64,000 nucleotides of DNA from DATNPX01 sp036702975 (GCA_036702975.1 DATNPX010000016.1:186001-250000); one strand, 5' to 3'. Counted from the stretch's first letter, positions 26,071 through 35,743 are shown. The notes: a model not told the origin generated them from the letters alone. Made by a program: numbers and translations.

Positions 26071-27615
26071 TTAAAATTGGAAGTAGACAAAAGGAACGGC
26101 CTCTGTAGGCTTGGCGGCTGCGATGAGAAGAACTGCAGCGGTCCAAGAAGCCATGCGAACTGAGGGATTGAACAGCAATCCATGCTTATTCTCCGATGCA
26201 TTGAGAAATCTCGGCAGCTTGCCCTTAGACGCCAACTCTGTGATCCCCCAGAACATCAAGTAAACAGTGGCAATCGGACCGACTCCACTGCGAACCAACG
26301 GCTCAATCAAATTTGACGATTGCTGCCAATCCGCCAAACTTGCCAGCATTGCACCAGCGTGTGACAAATCCGGTGCTCTGAATATAATCAGAGATGACAA
26401 ATAAGTTGCCCAGAAGAGGGCCCTGGCAATAGTTGCTCCTGCAGCATTCTCGGTAACCTTTGCCACCACTGGATGATTTTTCAGAAGTTCACGCCAAAGT
26501 TGGTTGACGCACATTGCGATACCATGCATAACACCAAATAACACGTAGTTCCAATGAGCTCCGTGCCAAAGTCCACATACCACCATTGTCAGAAAGGTAT
26601 TTCGCAGACCAAGCCACCGTCCATTGCGAGAACCACCCAATGGAATGTAGACATAATCGCGAAGCCATGTGGAGAGCGAGATATGCCAACGTCTCCAAAA
26701 GTCAACAACATCTTTGGTCAGGTACGGGAGATTGAAATTCACAGGCAGCCGAATTCCCAGAAGCAGCGCAGATCCCCGTCCAATGTCTGTGTATCCGGAG
26801 AAATCGCAGTACAACTGTATTGCAAAGCACCATGCGGCCAGTACCGCATCGATACCAGGCACGGTGCCAGCAGCAAAGCTAGGTACAATCGCCGCACCCA
26901 ATGGATCTGCAATCGCAACCTTCTTGAACATACCCTGCGCAATCAAAGCGCCACCTTCGAAGGCCAAACCACTCGACCAGGTCTCAGGGTGGCGTAGCCG
27001 GAAATTGAAGTCTTGATAGCGTTTTACCGGTCCAGCAATCTGCGAGGGAAAGAACGCGGCAAAAGCAGAAAATTCTCCAAACGACCGAATCGGTTCGTTA
27101 CCTTTAAAAACGTCGTAGAGATAGTGCACAAACTCAAAGACGAAAAAGGATATGCCGAGTGGCAACACGATGTTCGCGAACGGTATTGTGAGCGGCGCAA
27201 GGGGAGCGGCCGGAGTTGAGAGAATATGTTCACGCACTAAATTGACGACACCCCACACATTGTCGATCAAGAAGTTGGTGTACTTGTAGTAACAGAGCGC
27301 GCCAATGTTTAGCAGCAGACCCAAACCGAAATAGATCTTGGCACGCTTCTTCCCCGCCTCTGATTTGAAAACAGCTAGTGCATCGGCTGACGTGACCGTT
27401 GTGCTCTTCTCAAAACAGTCACGGATTTTCAAGCCTAAAACCCAATTTGCCGTTACGAGCGCAATTAGCAAGAGACCATAGATTGGAAACCAGCTCATAT
27501 AAAAGAACAAGCTGGACAAAACGACAAGCCAGAGCCTGACACTACCTTTGGTGCGCCAGTAGAGAAAAACGACTATCGGCAAAAAGAGCAGGTATTGAAT
27601 GCTGCTAAAAATCAT
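26071..27615 (-). CDS. MBOAT-family membrane O-acyltransferase (AlgI/PatA-like)
   Basis: About 514 residues with ten or more hydrophobic helices. The conserved block LWHGAHWNYVLFGVMHG contains the catalytic His of the membrane-bound O-acyltransferase family; other family marks are FFPSQIAGPVKRYQDF and DFWRRWHISLSTWLRDYVYIPLGGS. The start is placed at ATG 27615 because family members typically begin M-F-S-S--(F/Y)L-FLP-V; starts at 27660 and 27672 would add a tail with no ribosome-binding site. It moves acyl (usually acetyl) groups across the inner membrane to a periplasmic partner, here very likely the adjacent SGNH protein. The polysaccharide acceptor is unknown. Confidence 0.9.
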   Translation of the reverse strand: MIFSSIQYLLFLPIVVFLYWRTKGSVRLWLVVLSSLFFYMSWFPIYGLLLIALVTANWVLGLKIRDCFEKSTTVTSADALAVFKSEAGKKRAKIYFGLGLLLNIGALCYYKYTNFLIDNVWGVVNLVREHILSTPAAPLAPLTIPFANIVLPLGISFFVFEFVHYLYDVFKGNEPIRSFGEFSAFAAFFPSQIAGPVKRYQDFNFRLRHPETWSSGLAFEGGALIAQGMFKKVAIADPLGAAIVPSFAAGTVPGIDAVLAAWCFAIQLYCDFSGYTDIGRGSALLLGIRLPVNFNLPYLTKDVVDFWRRWHISLSTWLRDYVYIPLGGSRNGRWLGLRNTFLTMVVCGLWHGAHWNYVLFGVMHGIAMCVNQLWRELLKNHPVVAKVTENAAGATIARALFWATYLSSLIIFRAPDLSHAGAMLASLADWQQSSNLIEPLVRSGVGPIATVYLMFWGITELASKGKLPRFLNASENKHGLLFNPSVRMASWTAAVLLIAAAKPTEAVPFVYFQF

Positions 27616-27849
27616 AAATGCCAAAAAACTCGAGGAGGATGGACATACGACGGTTGTCATTCGAGTATACAAAGCTGCTCAACAAATCAATCGAAGCGCC
27701 TTTAATATGGCATTTAAATAGAAATAATGTCGTCAATACTCCAAGCATGCAGCCGCAACAAAACTGACACAAGGCTCTTTTCTTCGAAAAATCAGCCGAG
27801 ATGAAAGTCGGATCATTTATGACAGTCCAACAAACAGTAAGAAGAGCTA

Positions 27850-30800
27850 CTAACTCTCAGACTGTTGTTGCCGTTTAGCAACGATTGCTTTGGCTTGCAG
27901 ATAATGCTTTTCGGCGTCTTCAATGCGTCCCAACTTTTTCAAGAGTTTTGCGTAATCCCTCAAGCTGTCCGCAACTTCCATATGTTCTTCACCAAGGAAC
28001 TCGCGGCGCAGTTGAAGTGCTCGTCCTAAGAGAGGTTCGCATTCCGCCAACTTACCTTGCTGGAACAAAATGCCAGCCAAAGTATTAATGCTACTCGCCA
28101 ACTTCAAGACATCAGGCGGATCTTGGGCTTCAACAAGCTGCACAACCTTCCTCACAAAGGGCTCCGCTTGTGCGAACTTTCCTTGTACGCAAAGCACCCC
28201 CGCCAAGTTTGTAAGGTCCGCACCAAGAGACGGATGCTTAGGTCCAAGCTGTTGCTGCTTCACCGAGAGAATCTTTTCGTACAGACCTTGTGCCTCAGCA
28301 TAGTTACCCTGTTGGTAATAGCTCTCCGCCAAACGATTGAGGGCAGAACCCAATGCTTCCTTCACTTCAGGCTTGGCTTCAGCCGATTCGGCGGGAACGG
28401 CTGCAGGTGCTGGTGCTGGTGCTGGTGGCGTTGCGGCAGCAGCCGCAGGAGACGAAGCCACCGCTTCCGGTGCCGATGTTGCGGGAGGCGCTGGTGCTGG
28501 AGATTCAGATACTTTAGGTTCGGGTTTGGGAACTACTGGAGCAGCCGCCGCCGGCACTGGCGTCGCTGGTTGCTCTACCTTTTGCGCCACCACCACAGGC
28601 GTCTCCGAAGCCGCTGCTGGTGCTGCTGATGAGGCCGGAGCAGGAGGAGGCGACGGCGCAGTCGGTGTCGCTGGAGCTGCTGCAGATGCAGCGGTTACTA
28701 CAGGCGGAGATACAGGCCCAGGGGAAGCAACCGGCGCAGCCGCTGCCACAGGTGCACCACCTTCATCTGATACTGCTGCTGCCGCACTTGCGGCTTTTAC
28801 TCTCGCCAGAAGCGACCCTTGCGCCGCCGGTGCTGCGGGAGACTTCACCGCAAGAGACTCGTCCGCCGGAGCAGATGGTGCTACCAAATCAGCAAAGGCA
28901 GAGCCAGATTTGGCTGTCTGTGCCGAACCTTGATTCTCAACATGATCAGCTGAGGCGATAGTTTCACCTTTGTCAGTAATTTTGAATTCGTGCTGAGCAA
29001 AATCTGTTACAGGTTCAGCCACAGGCAAGCTGGCGCTGGAGCCCCCATTGTTCCCACTGCTATCCGCAGACCCATCGACATCTAAATCCTCAGAAACTGA
29101 TTCTGGTTCTGCAGGAAGAACTGGCGCGGCGGCCGGCGCGGCAGGGGTTGCTGCGGACGGAACAGGCGTCGACGCAGCCACTGCCGGAGCTGCGGGAGCG
29201 GGAGCTGGTGCCGCAGGAGCAGGCGCGGACGCGGGAGCCGACGACGCAGCGGGCGCACTACCAGACACTCTTCCAAGGCCAACAAACTTGTTCGCAACTG
29301 AATGTGCTCCAGAAGCCTTGGTAAGCATTGAGGAGAGAGACGAATTCCCGCCACCGCCGGCAGCAGCCGGCTCGACATGAGCGTCACCAGATTCAGTGGC
29401 ACGACCTTGAATAGGATGCGGTCCTGTCGTAGTTGTTGAGGCACTTCTCATTAGCTCGCCAAGTCCCTTCGATGGCTCGGCGTTTTCCGTAGACGTCCCC
29501 ACTGACGGCGCGACAAGCGCTTCTTCATGCTCAGCAGACTTGCCGTTTGACGGTCCAGCAGCCACCACCGCGGCCGCCGCCGGAGCATCGTCTTTATCTG
29601 GAGCGAACAAATCCCGTAGAGCATCATTGCCTGCGTCGTCATCTATACTTGCATTTTTGCTGGAGAACATCTGCCCGAGTGCTCCGCTTCCTTCTTTCTG
29701 CGCAGGGGGAGCCGTCTCTGGTGCTGGATTCTGTGAACTTAACAAGGAGCTCAAAGAGCCCATAAGACCAGACGGCGTGGTAGACGGGGTCTTGGCTGCA
29801 ATCGGCTCAGATTCTGGTTCTGCTGGAGCCGCAATCTCGGTTTGTTTGACAATATCCGAAGCTTCCAGATCAAACTCTTGCCGGAAAGCATTATCTTCTT
29901 CGTCAACAGTAGGAATCGCTTCATCAATAACTTCAGCGGGCTGGGATGCTGCTGCTACACGCTGAGCAATCTCGGCGCTCGACTCATCTGTTTCGCGCAC
30001 GACGAATTCGTCAGGATCGTCTGCAATCTGTACGACTTCATTTGCATCGTCCGCAATTATTGCCTCTTCGACAACGTGTACAAACTCTTCCTCAACTAAA
30101 AGGTCGGATACCGGTTCACTGGCGGCTTCAATGGGTGCTACTTCAACGGACACTTCTTCAATAGTAAGTTCTTCGGCTGCAGCAACCTCATTGAATGCTT
30201 CAGGTTGGGGCAGTTCTTCCGCCACCATATTTAGTTCCACATGTTCCTCGAAAGCCGCTGGCTCTGCTTCAACGGTTCTGTCTCCAGCAGCCTGCAATTC
30301 TTGCAAATCTTCCTCTAGAGCAATCTCCTCAGCAGGAACTTCGGATAGAGGACTTTCGGTAATATCCGCTTCTGCTTGTGCGTAGCCTTCTGCCGAGGTT
30401 ACGGATTCGTCAGAGGCTGGGGCTTCCTCAGATTGAGTATGCGACTCGGGCGCAAGCATGGCTTGTAAGCGAATATGAGTAATATCCACCGAGTTTTTGG
30501 CATGAATCTGCAAAGACTGAGTCGCACTCCAGCCAAGCTCTGAAAGGGCCTCGCCAAAAGTGATCTTGCGTTCCACTTCCTTGTTTAGGCAGTAGTCCAG
30601 GGCGATAATCGCATCGTCTTGGCTTAGGAAGTTGTTCGACATCATTGAATAACACTGCAATACGGCACTGCTTGTGTGCTCGTCTATGAAGTTTGTCATT
30701 CGCAACATCTGTGCCAGCAGCTGGGGACTCTGCAAAACTTGCTCGAGAGCAGATTCAATGTCCTCGGACGAAATAACACGCGCTAGAACCAGCATCTTAT

Positions 30801-31803
30801 CGAAGGTAAGTGGCTCGTAAACCTGCTCCTTGGGCGCAACGAAGCCATCGATAGCTTCATCGACAGTAATGCCTGTCGCTGAAATCTTAGCCAATGCTTG
30901 TCCGGCTTCCAACGGTTGCAAAATATTCTGGTCGACTTTCTGTTGCAAAGCCAAAGCGACCTCAAGCAACTCCTCAGTAACAAAGCCCTGAGCGATGAAG
31001 ACTTGGCCGATCAGCTGTTCTTGCAAGAGCCCTATCTCCAGGGCGCTCATAACATCGGTTTCGGCCATTAGTCCGGCCATCACCAACAACTCACCTAACC
31101 TCACACCTTTGCGGCGGGGAGCCTCTGTCAAAGCCGCCTTGAAAGGCATTGTCTGACGTTGCAGCTCTTCGCTGTCGAAATCACCGATCTGAGCCCGTAG
31201 CGCGGTAACCGCTTCCACTCGCTCCATCATGCCGTCACGAATACGGACTTGAATTTCTAGTGCTTCGGTCAAAATATGTTCAGAAATTGCGCCATTCAAA
31301 ACCAATATGCGACCGAGCGGTAAACCTGTTGCCAGGCTCCTTTGCATCGCTTTGCCAAACTGCTCACGGTCTATCAAGTGCGCATCTAGTAAAAGTTCAC
31401 CAAGCTTGTTCGTAGAACTATCGGTACGTTGGCCGATCTGGTCACGATAAACGTCGGCGAACGACATACCGGTCTTTGTGGCAATCTTCAAGCACTTCGC
31501 GGCAGTCGCTTGATCTACGGAGCGATCGCGCAACATCGATTGAGCGTCGACCGCCGCTTGCAAATCGCGGGGACTAATATTTCCCGCCATTATCAGCATC
31601 TGGCCCAGCTGTAAGTGCTTGTTTGCAGAGAGCTTAAGCGCGTCATCTAGTTGCGCCTGCGTTATAACGCCAGCCTTGACCATTAACTCACCCAACAGCA
31701 TGTCCGTTGGGTAACGATTGCTTCCAAAACCTTGCGTGGTTTGGTTTTGGTTCTGATTTTGATTCTGCTGCTTTTGCTTCGGCTTTAAGAAATCAAATGG
31801 CAC
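27850..31803 (-). CDS. Large MshEN-repeat / Pro-Ala-rich linker / TPR protein
   Basis: 1317 residues with three parts. Residues about 30-480: three or more MshEN/GspE-N-like modules (MLLGELMVKAGVI ... LQLGQMLIMAGNI; KLGELLLDAHLI ... LPLGRILVLNGAI; RLGELLVMAGLM ... QLIGQVFIAQGFV), like the 398-residue paralogue. Residues about 480-1120: acidic (Glu-rich), then Ala/Pro/Ser-rich low complexity. Residues about 1125-1310: four TPRs of the 42-residue kinesin-light-chain type (LAESYYQQGNYAEAQGLYEKIL; LAGVLCVQGKFAQAEPFV; LAGILFQQGKLAECEPLLGRAL; YAKLLKKLGRIEDAEKHYLQA). No signal peptide or membrane helix, so a cytoplasmic scaffold; cyclic di-GMP binding is possible from the repeats. Downstream of nothing on its strand; its own promoter is likely in the 600-base gap to its right. 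Confidence 0.82.
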   Translation of the reverse strand: MPFDFLKPKQKQQNQNQNQNQTTQGFGSNRYPTDMLLGELMVKAGVITQAQLDDALKLSANKHLQLGQMLIMAGNISPRDLQAAVDAQSMLRDRSVDQATAAKCLKIATKTGMSFADVYRDQIGQRTDSSTNKLGELLLDAHLIDREQFGKAMQRSLATGLPLGRILVLNGAISEHILTEALEIQVRIRDGMMERVEAVTALRAQIGDFDSEELQRQTMPFKAALTEAPRRKGVRLGELLVMAGLMAETDVMSALEIGLLQEQLIGQVFIAQGFVTEELLEVALALQQKVDQNILQPLEAGQALAKISATGITVDEAIDGFVAPKEQVYEPLTFDKMLVLARVISSEDIESALEQVLQSPQLLAQMLRMTNFIDEHTSSAVLQCYSMMSNNFLSQDDAIIALDYCLNKEVERKITFGEALSELGWSATQSLQIHAKNSVDITHIRLQAMLAPESHTQSEEAPASDESVTSAEGYAQAEADITESPLSEVPAEEIALEEDLQELQAAGDRTVEAEPAAFEEHVELNMVAEELPQPEAFNEVAAAEELTIEEVSVEVAPIEAASEPVSDLLVEEEFVHVVEEAIIADDANEVVQIADDPDEFVVRETDESSAEIAQRVAAASQPAEVIDEAIPTVDEEDNAFRQEFDLEASDIVKQTEIAAPAEPESEPIAAKTPSTTPSGLMGSLSSLLSSQNPAPETAPPAQKEGSGALGQMFSSKNASIDDDAGNDALRDLFAPDKDDAPAAAAVVAAGPSNGKSAEHEEALVAPSVGTSTENAEPSKGLGELMRSASTTTTGPHPIQGRATESGDAHVEPAAAGGGGNSSLSSMLTKASGAHSVANKFVGLGRVSGSAPAASSAPASAPAPAAPAPAPAAPAVAASTPVPSAATPAAPAAAPVLPAEPESVSEDLDVDGSADSSGNNGGSSASLPVAEPVTDFAQHEFKITDKGETIASADHVENQGSAQTAKSGSAFADLVAPSAPADESLAVKSPAAPAAQGSLLARVKAASAAAAVSDEGGAPVAAAAPVASPGPVSPPVVTAASAAAPATPTAPSPPPAPASSAAPAAASETPVVVAQKVEQPATPVPAAAAPVVPKPEPKVSESPAPAPPATSAPEAVASSPAAAAATPPAPAPAPAAVPAESAEAKPEVKEALGSALNRLAESYYQQGNYAEAQGLYEKILSVKQQQLGPKHPSLGADLTNLAGVLCVQGKFAQAEPFVRKVVQLVEAQDPPDVLKLASSINTLAGILFQQGKLAECEPLLGRALQLRREFLGEEHMEVADSLRDYAKLLKKLGRIEDAEKHYLQAKAIVAKRQQQSES

Positions 31804-32412
31804 GGTCTCAGTTCCCTTTAGTAAAGTAAGCTCGCGCTAAAAACTTGCCCGAGTCAAGCGGGGCAATATCGCGCGGTGAATTATCTCACCGCCTGTAAAC
31901 CCAAGCTTTACGAACGAAGCCCCTTATATGACTTCTACCCGGACCATATATAGATAAAGCACAGAATACGCAAAATATTTGTTTAGTGCGACGGATTAAC
32001 GCGCATGGCATCCCACAAACTAGCGGTCACAACGCTTGAACGGCTCACTGGAGCGTCTTCAACACCAGTTCACAGAGCAGTTTAAAAATTTGCCCCCCAT
32101 GGCATCTAAATTATCAGCCCGCGCGGAAGGCAGGAGTTTGGCACTAATGTGTCGCTATCGCTAAGAGATAGCGCAATTATTAGATGTATTCCAAACTCGC
32201 TACCCCCCGTAGTTCTATAGTCTGCGTGATTTCTACCGGCAAGAGCGCCATTGTTTCGCAATAACAAAGACCCAGCCAATTCAGACGAGAGCGATTCGAT
32301 TTTTGCACCAAATGTGATGGCATCAAGAATCGTAAACCTATCTCGCCCACATTGTATTCCTGAACAAAATAATGATATTGCGAAGGCTCGATGTGCGCTG
32401 GTCCGCTCAAAG
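31804..32412. other. Intergenic region with two hairpins, no gene seen
   Basis: 609 bases between two leftward genes. A perfect seven-base-pair hairpin at 31873-31892 (arms GCGGTGA/TCACCGC) lies in the presumed 5' leader of the 1317-residue protein. Another at 32153-32173 (arms CGCTATC/GATAGCG) lies about 240 bases past the DUF4259 stop. Neither has a uridine run. A short AT-rich stretch around 31945-31985 (tatatagata, aaatattt) could hold the promoter for the large protein. The leftward open frame 32180-32455 overlaps the DUF4259 gene and is judged spurious. Confidence 0.5.
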
Positions 32413-32829
32413 TCAGCTCAGACGGCGGCGCAAATCTATTATGGTCAGATGCCATTCATCATTTGAACAGCCTTCCTGCCAGAGCTCCTTGAGCTCTGAG
32501 TTGTTCAAAATTCTATCGACGGCCCGCCTCGTCGCCTGCAACAGATTTTCATCAGGCTGCAAGGAATTTTCCTTGAGCCAAGCTTCTGCTTCCTCCGGGA
32601 AATCCTCACCAGGAGGATTTCCCCGCGCCGCGGCTATGAATTCAGCCGCAGCCAGTGCTTGCGAACAGAAAATTGCATCGAGGAACTCATCTTCCGGAAA
32701 CAATTCAATGCATTCAATAGCTTTTCGGATGGTGCTTTCACCGCCACCATCGGTCACCATCTTTAACCACTCAACGGCATCTTCATTGCCAAAATTTCCA
32801 GCACTCCAGGCATCCATAGAGCTTTCCAT
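32413..32829 (-). CDS. DUF4259-family protein
   Basis: 138 residues. The opening MDAWSAGNFGNEDAVEWL and the motif SQALAAAEFIAAARGNP match the pattern of DUF4259 (typical starts are MG-WG-G-F-NDDA-DW). Cytoplasmic, acidic, all-helical by appearance. GGGAGG five bases before ATG 32829 fixes the start, four residues upstream of the family's usual first Met. Function unknown; such proteins often occur in immunity-like or stand-alone settings. It lies 76 bases downstream of mnmG on its far side and may be transcribed from that locus's other end; the order is this gene after mnmG in the leftward direction. Confidence 0.82.
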   Translation of the reverse strand: MESSMDAWSAGNFGNEDAVEWLKMVTDGGGESTIRKAIECIELFPEDEFLDAIFCSQALAAAEFIAAARGNPPGEDFPEEAEAWLKENSLQPDENLLQATRRAVDRILNNSELKELWQEGCSNDEWHLTIIDLRRRLS

Positions 32830-32905
32830 TCAGCCTCCCAGTCCAGTTCAGGTTCTGGACAACCGATCTTCAAAATACCAAGCGGTCCGAGTGCACACCA
32901 GTAAC

Positions 32906-34831
32906 TCAGACCACAACCGCTTCTTCGTTTGAAGCATGAGACAGAGCGGCCGAACGCCTTTTCGCTTCCATCCACACAAGCAGCACACCGAGATCAGCAG
33001 GGCTTACTCCGCCGATTCTAGCGGCTTGACCGACTGTTTCTGGTCGAATTCGATTCAGCTTTTCACGCGCCTCTTTAGACAGATTATTGAGACTCAAATA
33101 GTCCACATCAATAGGAAGTTTGAGTCCATCCAATTTTTCAGTCTGTTCTACCTGGCTGATTTGACGTTCAATATAGCCTGCATACTTGATCTCCGTTTCA
33201 AGTTCATCCCCATAAGCAAAGGGGGTTGTCTCATCCGCCTCAACCTTGTCAGATGGCGCCATCCGCGCGATCAGATCGTAAGGCACTCGTGGACGGCGTA
33301 GAAGTTCTTCTAATGAAACAACGTTCTTCAAACTCTCATCGTATTCAGCAAGTGCCGCATCCCACTCGTCAGATGGCTGCACGCGAGTCGCACGAAGTCT
33401 CTTCCATTCGGTATCGATAGAGCCTTGCTTTTCAGTATAAGCTTCCCAGCGCTCATCATTAACGACACCAATTTCCCGCCCTAATGGAGTCAGACGCTTG
33501 TCTGCGTTGTCTTGGCGCAACAACAAGCGATACTCTGAGCGCGATGTCATCATACGGTAAGGCTCGCCAATCTCTTTGGTGACCAGATCGTCAATCAAAG
33601 TGCCTGTATAGCTAGATGAACGTGTCAAAGTAAAAGACTCCTGCTCTTTAACGAACAAGGCAGCATTGATTCCGGCCATCAATCCTTGCGCCGCCGCCTC
33701 TTCATAGCCGCTGGTACCAAGCATCTGTCCAGCGGCAAAGAAGCCGGGGAGATCCTTTGACATTAATGAATGGCTGAACTGAATCGCCGGCAAATAATCA
33801 TATTCCACAGCGTAAGCTGGTCTCACCATGCTCGCATTTTCGAGACCGGGTAAGGACGCCACGATCTGGTGTTGCACCGCAACTGGTAGACTGGTCGAGC
33901 ACCCTTGCAGGTAGACTTCATAAGTTGAGCGTCCCTCTGGCTCAAGGAAAAAAGAGTGACTATCTTTATCAGCAAAGCGGACGACTTTATCTTCAATTGA
34001 AGGACAGTACCGTGGACCAACACCATGGATCATCCCTGAGTACATCGGCGATTCGTGAAGATTGGCTCGGATCAATTCGTGAGTTTTAAGCGTGGTGCGA
34101 GTTTGATAGCAAGGCATCTGCTCACGAACTGGGCGATCGCCAAGGAAGGAGAAAAAGTCGTGGTCAGGATCTCCTGGCACTGCTGGCAATTGCGAATAGT
34201 CAATTGTACGCCCATCAATCCGCGGCGGGGTGCCGGTCTTGAGCCGGTCCATTTTGAATCCCAGAGATTTTAGATAACTTGAAAGCCCGATAGCCGGGAA
34301 CTCACCAGCGCGTCCTGCTGGCATGGTCTCCTTACCTATCCAGATCGTGCCTTCCAAAAAAGTGCCTGCGCAAAGGACCACGGCTTTGGCACTAACACGG
34401 TCCCCGAATGCAAGCTCTACGCCTGAAATGCGGCCATTTTCCATGAGGAACGATTTCACCATGCCCTGCCGCAAAGTGAGATTCGGCAGCGATTCCATGA
34501 AATTTTTCATCCAAGCGCTGTACTCACGTTTATCGCTTTGAGCACGCAAGGAACGCACTGCCGGCCCGCGACTAAGGTTCAAAGTACGCATCTGTAAATA
34601 AGTGGCATCCGCAGCGATACCCATGACCCCGCCTAGGGCATCGACTTCCTTGACTAGCTGGGACTTGCCGGGACCACCCACCGCCGGATTGCAGGGCATT
34701 GCCCCTATCGTATCGAGGTTGACGGCGAGCATAAGCGTATTGCAGCCCAGCCGAACAGATGCATACGCTGCTTCACAGCCAGCATGGCCCCCACCAATTA
34801 CGACAACATCAAAATTAAGGCTCAAGTTCAT
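32906..34831 (-). CDS. mnmG: tRNA uridine 5-carboxymethylaminomethyl modification enzyme MnmG
   Basis: 641 residues, normal for MnmG (GidA). FAD-binding GGGHAGCEAA, the signature MPCNPAVGGPGKSQLVKEVDALGG, the second family block GTSGYEEAAAQGLMAGINAA and the C-terminal helical domain ending RIGGVSPADLGVLLVWMEAKRR are all present. With MnmE it installs the cmnm5 group at U34 of certain tRNAs, using FAD, NADH and methylene-THF. ATG 34831 is preferred to a TTG three codons upstream. mnmE is not next to it. Confidence 0.97.
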   Translation of the reverse strand: MNLSLNFDVVVIGGGHAGCEAAYASVRLGCNTLMLAVNLDTIGAMPCNPAVGGPGKSQLVKEVDALGGVMGIAADATYLQMRTLNLSRGPAVRSLRAQSDKREYSAWMKNFMESLPNLTLRQGMVKSFLMENGRISGVELAFGDRVSAKAVVLCAGTFLEGTIWIGKETMPAGRAGEFPAIGLSSYLKSLGFKMDRLKTGTPPRIDGRTIDYSQLPAVPGDPDHDFFSFLGDRPVREQMPCYQTRTTLKTHELIRANLHESPMYSGMIHGVGPRYCPSIEDKVVRFADKDSHSFFLEPEGRSTYEVYLQGCSTSLPVAVQHQIVASLPGLENASMVRPAYAVEYDYLPAIQFSHSLMSKDLPGFFAAGQMLGTSGYEEAAAQGLMAGINAALFVKEQESFTLTRSSSYTGTLIDDLVTKEIGEPYRMMTSRSEYRLLLRQDNADKRLTPLGREIGVVNDERWEAYTEKQGSIDTEWKRLRATRVQPSDEWDAALAEYDESLKNVVSLEELLRRPRVPYDLIARMAPSDKVEADETTPFAYGDELETEIKYAGYIERQISQVEQTEKLDGLKLPIDVDYLSLNNLSKEAREKLNRIRPETVGQAARIGGVSPADLGVLLVWMEAKRRSAALSHASNEEAVVV

Positions 34832-35008
34832 AGCCTGCAAGGGGAAACGACAGCGACATCATAGCAAAATTCGCTCTTGTCAGCTCCGCATCCGGTCGAA
34901 TATTGCGCTCCTCACAAGAAATGCAAAAAATGCGGGAAATAGTCGAGCGCATTAACGCCGCTTCAGTTTTATAAAATTTTCGTTCACAAGTTCGTAAGAG
35001 CACGAATG

Positions 35009-35038
35009 AAACCCGAAAACAGTGAATTCTTCGGGTTT
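35009..35038 (+). repeat. Inverted repeat with terminator-like shape
   Basis: A perfect nine-base-pair stem (aaacccgaa 35009-35017, ttcgggttt 35030-35038) with a 12-base loop is followed by TTCC. It lies between the divergent mnmG and the recombinase gene, in the recombinase leader. It would be an odd place for a terminator since no rightward gene lies just upstream, so it may attenuate the recombinase or serve as a binding or recombination site. Confidence 0.45.
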
Positions 35039-35110
35039 TCCTACTACCGAAAACAATTGCTTCTAGCAATAGCTTTAACTATAATTGTTAAGTCGTCGAG
35101 AGGTGAAGAC

Positions 35111-35743
35111 GTGAAAGCAGCATCTATGAAAAAAGCCACAGCAGCCAAGTCTACGGGGCGCCGGCGCACTCCGCCAAATAAACCCCGCAATGCCGACGTT
35201 AGAGAAAGAGAATTCTTGACACCGGCAGAAATAAAGAAACTGATCGAAGCAGCTCGATCTACTGGCCGGCATGGTGAACGTGACGCCCTTTTGATACTCA
35301 TGTCTTACCGCCATGCTCTTCGCGTAGGTGAAATCGTCGATCTCGAATGGGATCAAGTAAAGTTAGACAGCAAGAAGATTATGGTCGAACGCTTAAAAAA
35401 CGGTGATGACTCGGTTCACTACCTGGAAACCGACGAACTCATGGCTCTGCGTCGACTGCGGAAGGACTACCCACAATCAAACCATGTCTTTTGCTCGGAA
35501 AGACAAGGACCTCTCTCATCCCGCACAGTGCACTGGATCGTGGCTAGAGCGGGCGAAAACGCCAATATGAAATTTCCGATTCATCCACACATGTTGCGGC
35601 ACTCCAAAGGCTTTCAGCTGGCGGGTAAGGGTATCGACACCCGTGCCATTCAGGCTTACTTCGGACATAAGAACATTCAGCACACCGCAAACTATACGAA
35701 GTTGGAAAAACCACAGTTCAAAGATTTCGGCAAAGACCTTTAA
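35111..35743 (+). CDS. Minimal tyrosine recombinase (FimB/FimE/XerD catalytic domain)
   Basis: 210 residues from GTG 35111, chosen because GAGAGGTG lies just upstream; the longer frame to 35006 starts inside a hairpin. After a short basic Lys/Thr tail comes only the catalytic domain: Arg in SYRHALRVGEI, Lys in VERLKNGD, HMLRHSKG (His-x-x-Arg), GHKN (His/Trp position His) and the nucleophile Tyr in TANYTKL. There is no N-terminal core-binding (SAM-like) domain, which matches the FimB/FimE type of small recombinase that flips invertible promoters, rather than phage integrases. No flanking phage genes or tRNA are present. No long inverted repeats were seen nearby apart from the 9-base hairpin in its leader. 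Confidence 0.85.
   Translation: MKAASMKKATAAKSTGRRRTPPNKPRNADVREREFLTPAEIKKLIEAARSTGRHGERDALLILMSYRHALRVGEIVDLEWDQVKLDSKKIMVERLKNGDDSVHYLETDELMALRRLRKDYPQSNHVFCSERQGPLSSRTVHWIVARAGENANMKFPIHPHMLRHSKGFQLAGKGIDTRAIQAYFGHKNIQHTANYTKLEKPQFKDFGKDL

Noticed and set aside
28337..28933. Long rightward frame of 198 residues antisense to the 1317-residue protein
   Set aside because: It is a mirror of the Ala/Pro-rich linker: biased GCN/CCN codons on the real strand give Gly/Ala/Asp-rich frames on the other. No ribosome-binding site or family. The same holds for the other frames between 28057 and 30400.
32180..32455. Leftward frame of 91 residues before the end of the DUF4259 gene
   Set aside because: Overlaps the recognised gene in another frame, no ribosome-binding site, no domain.
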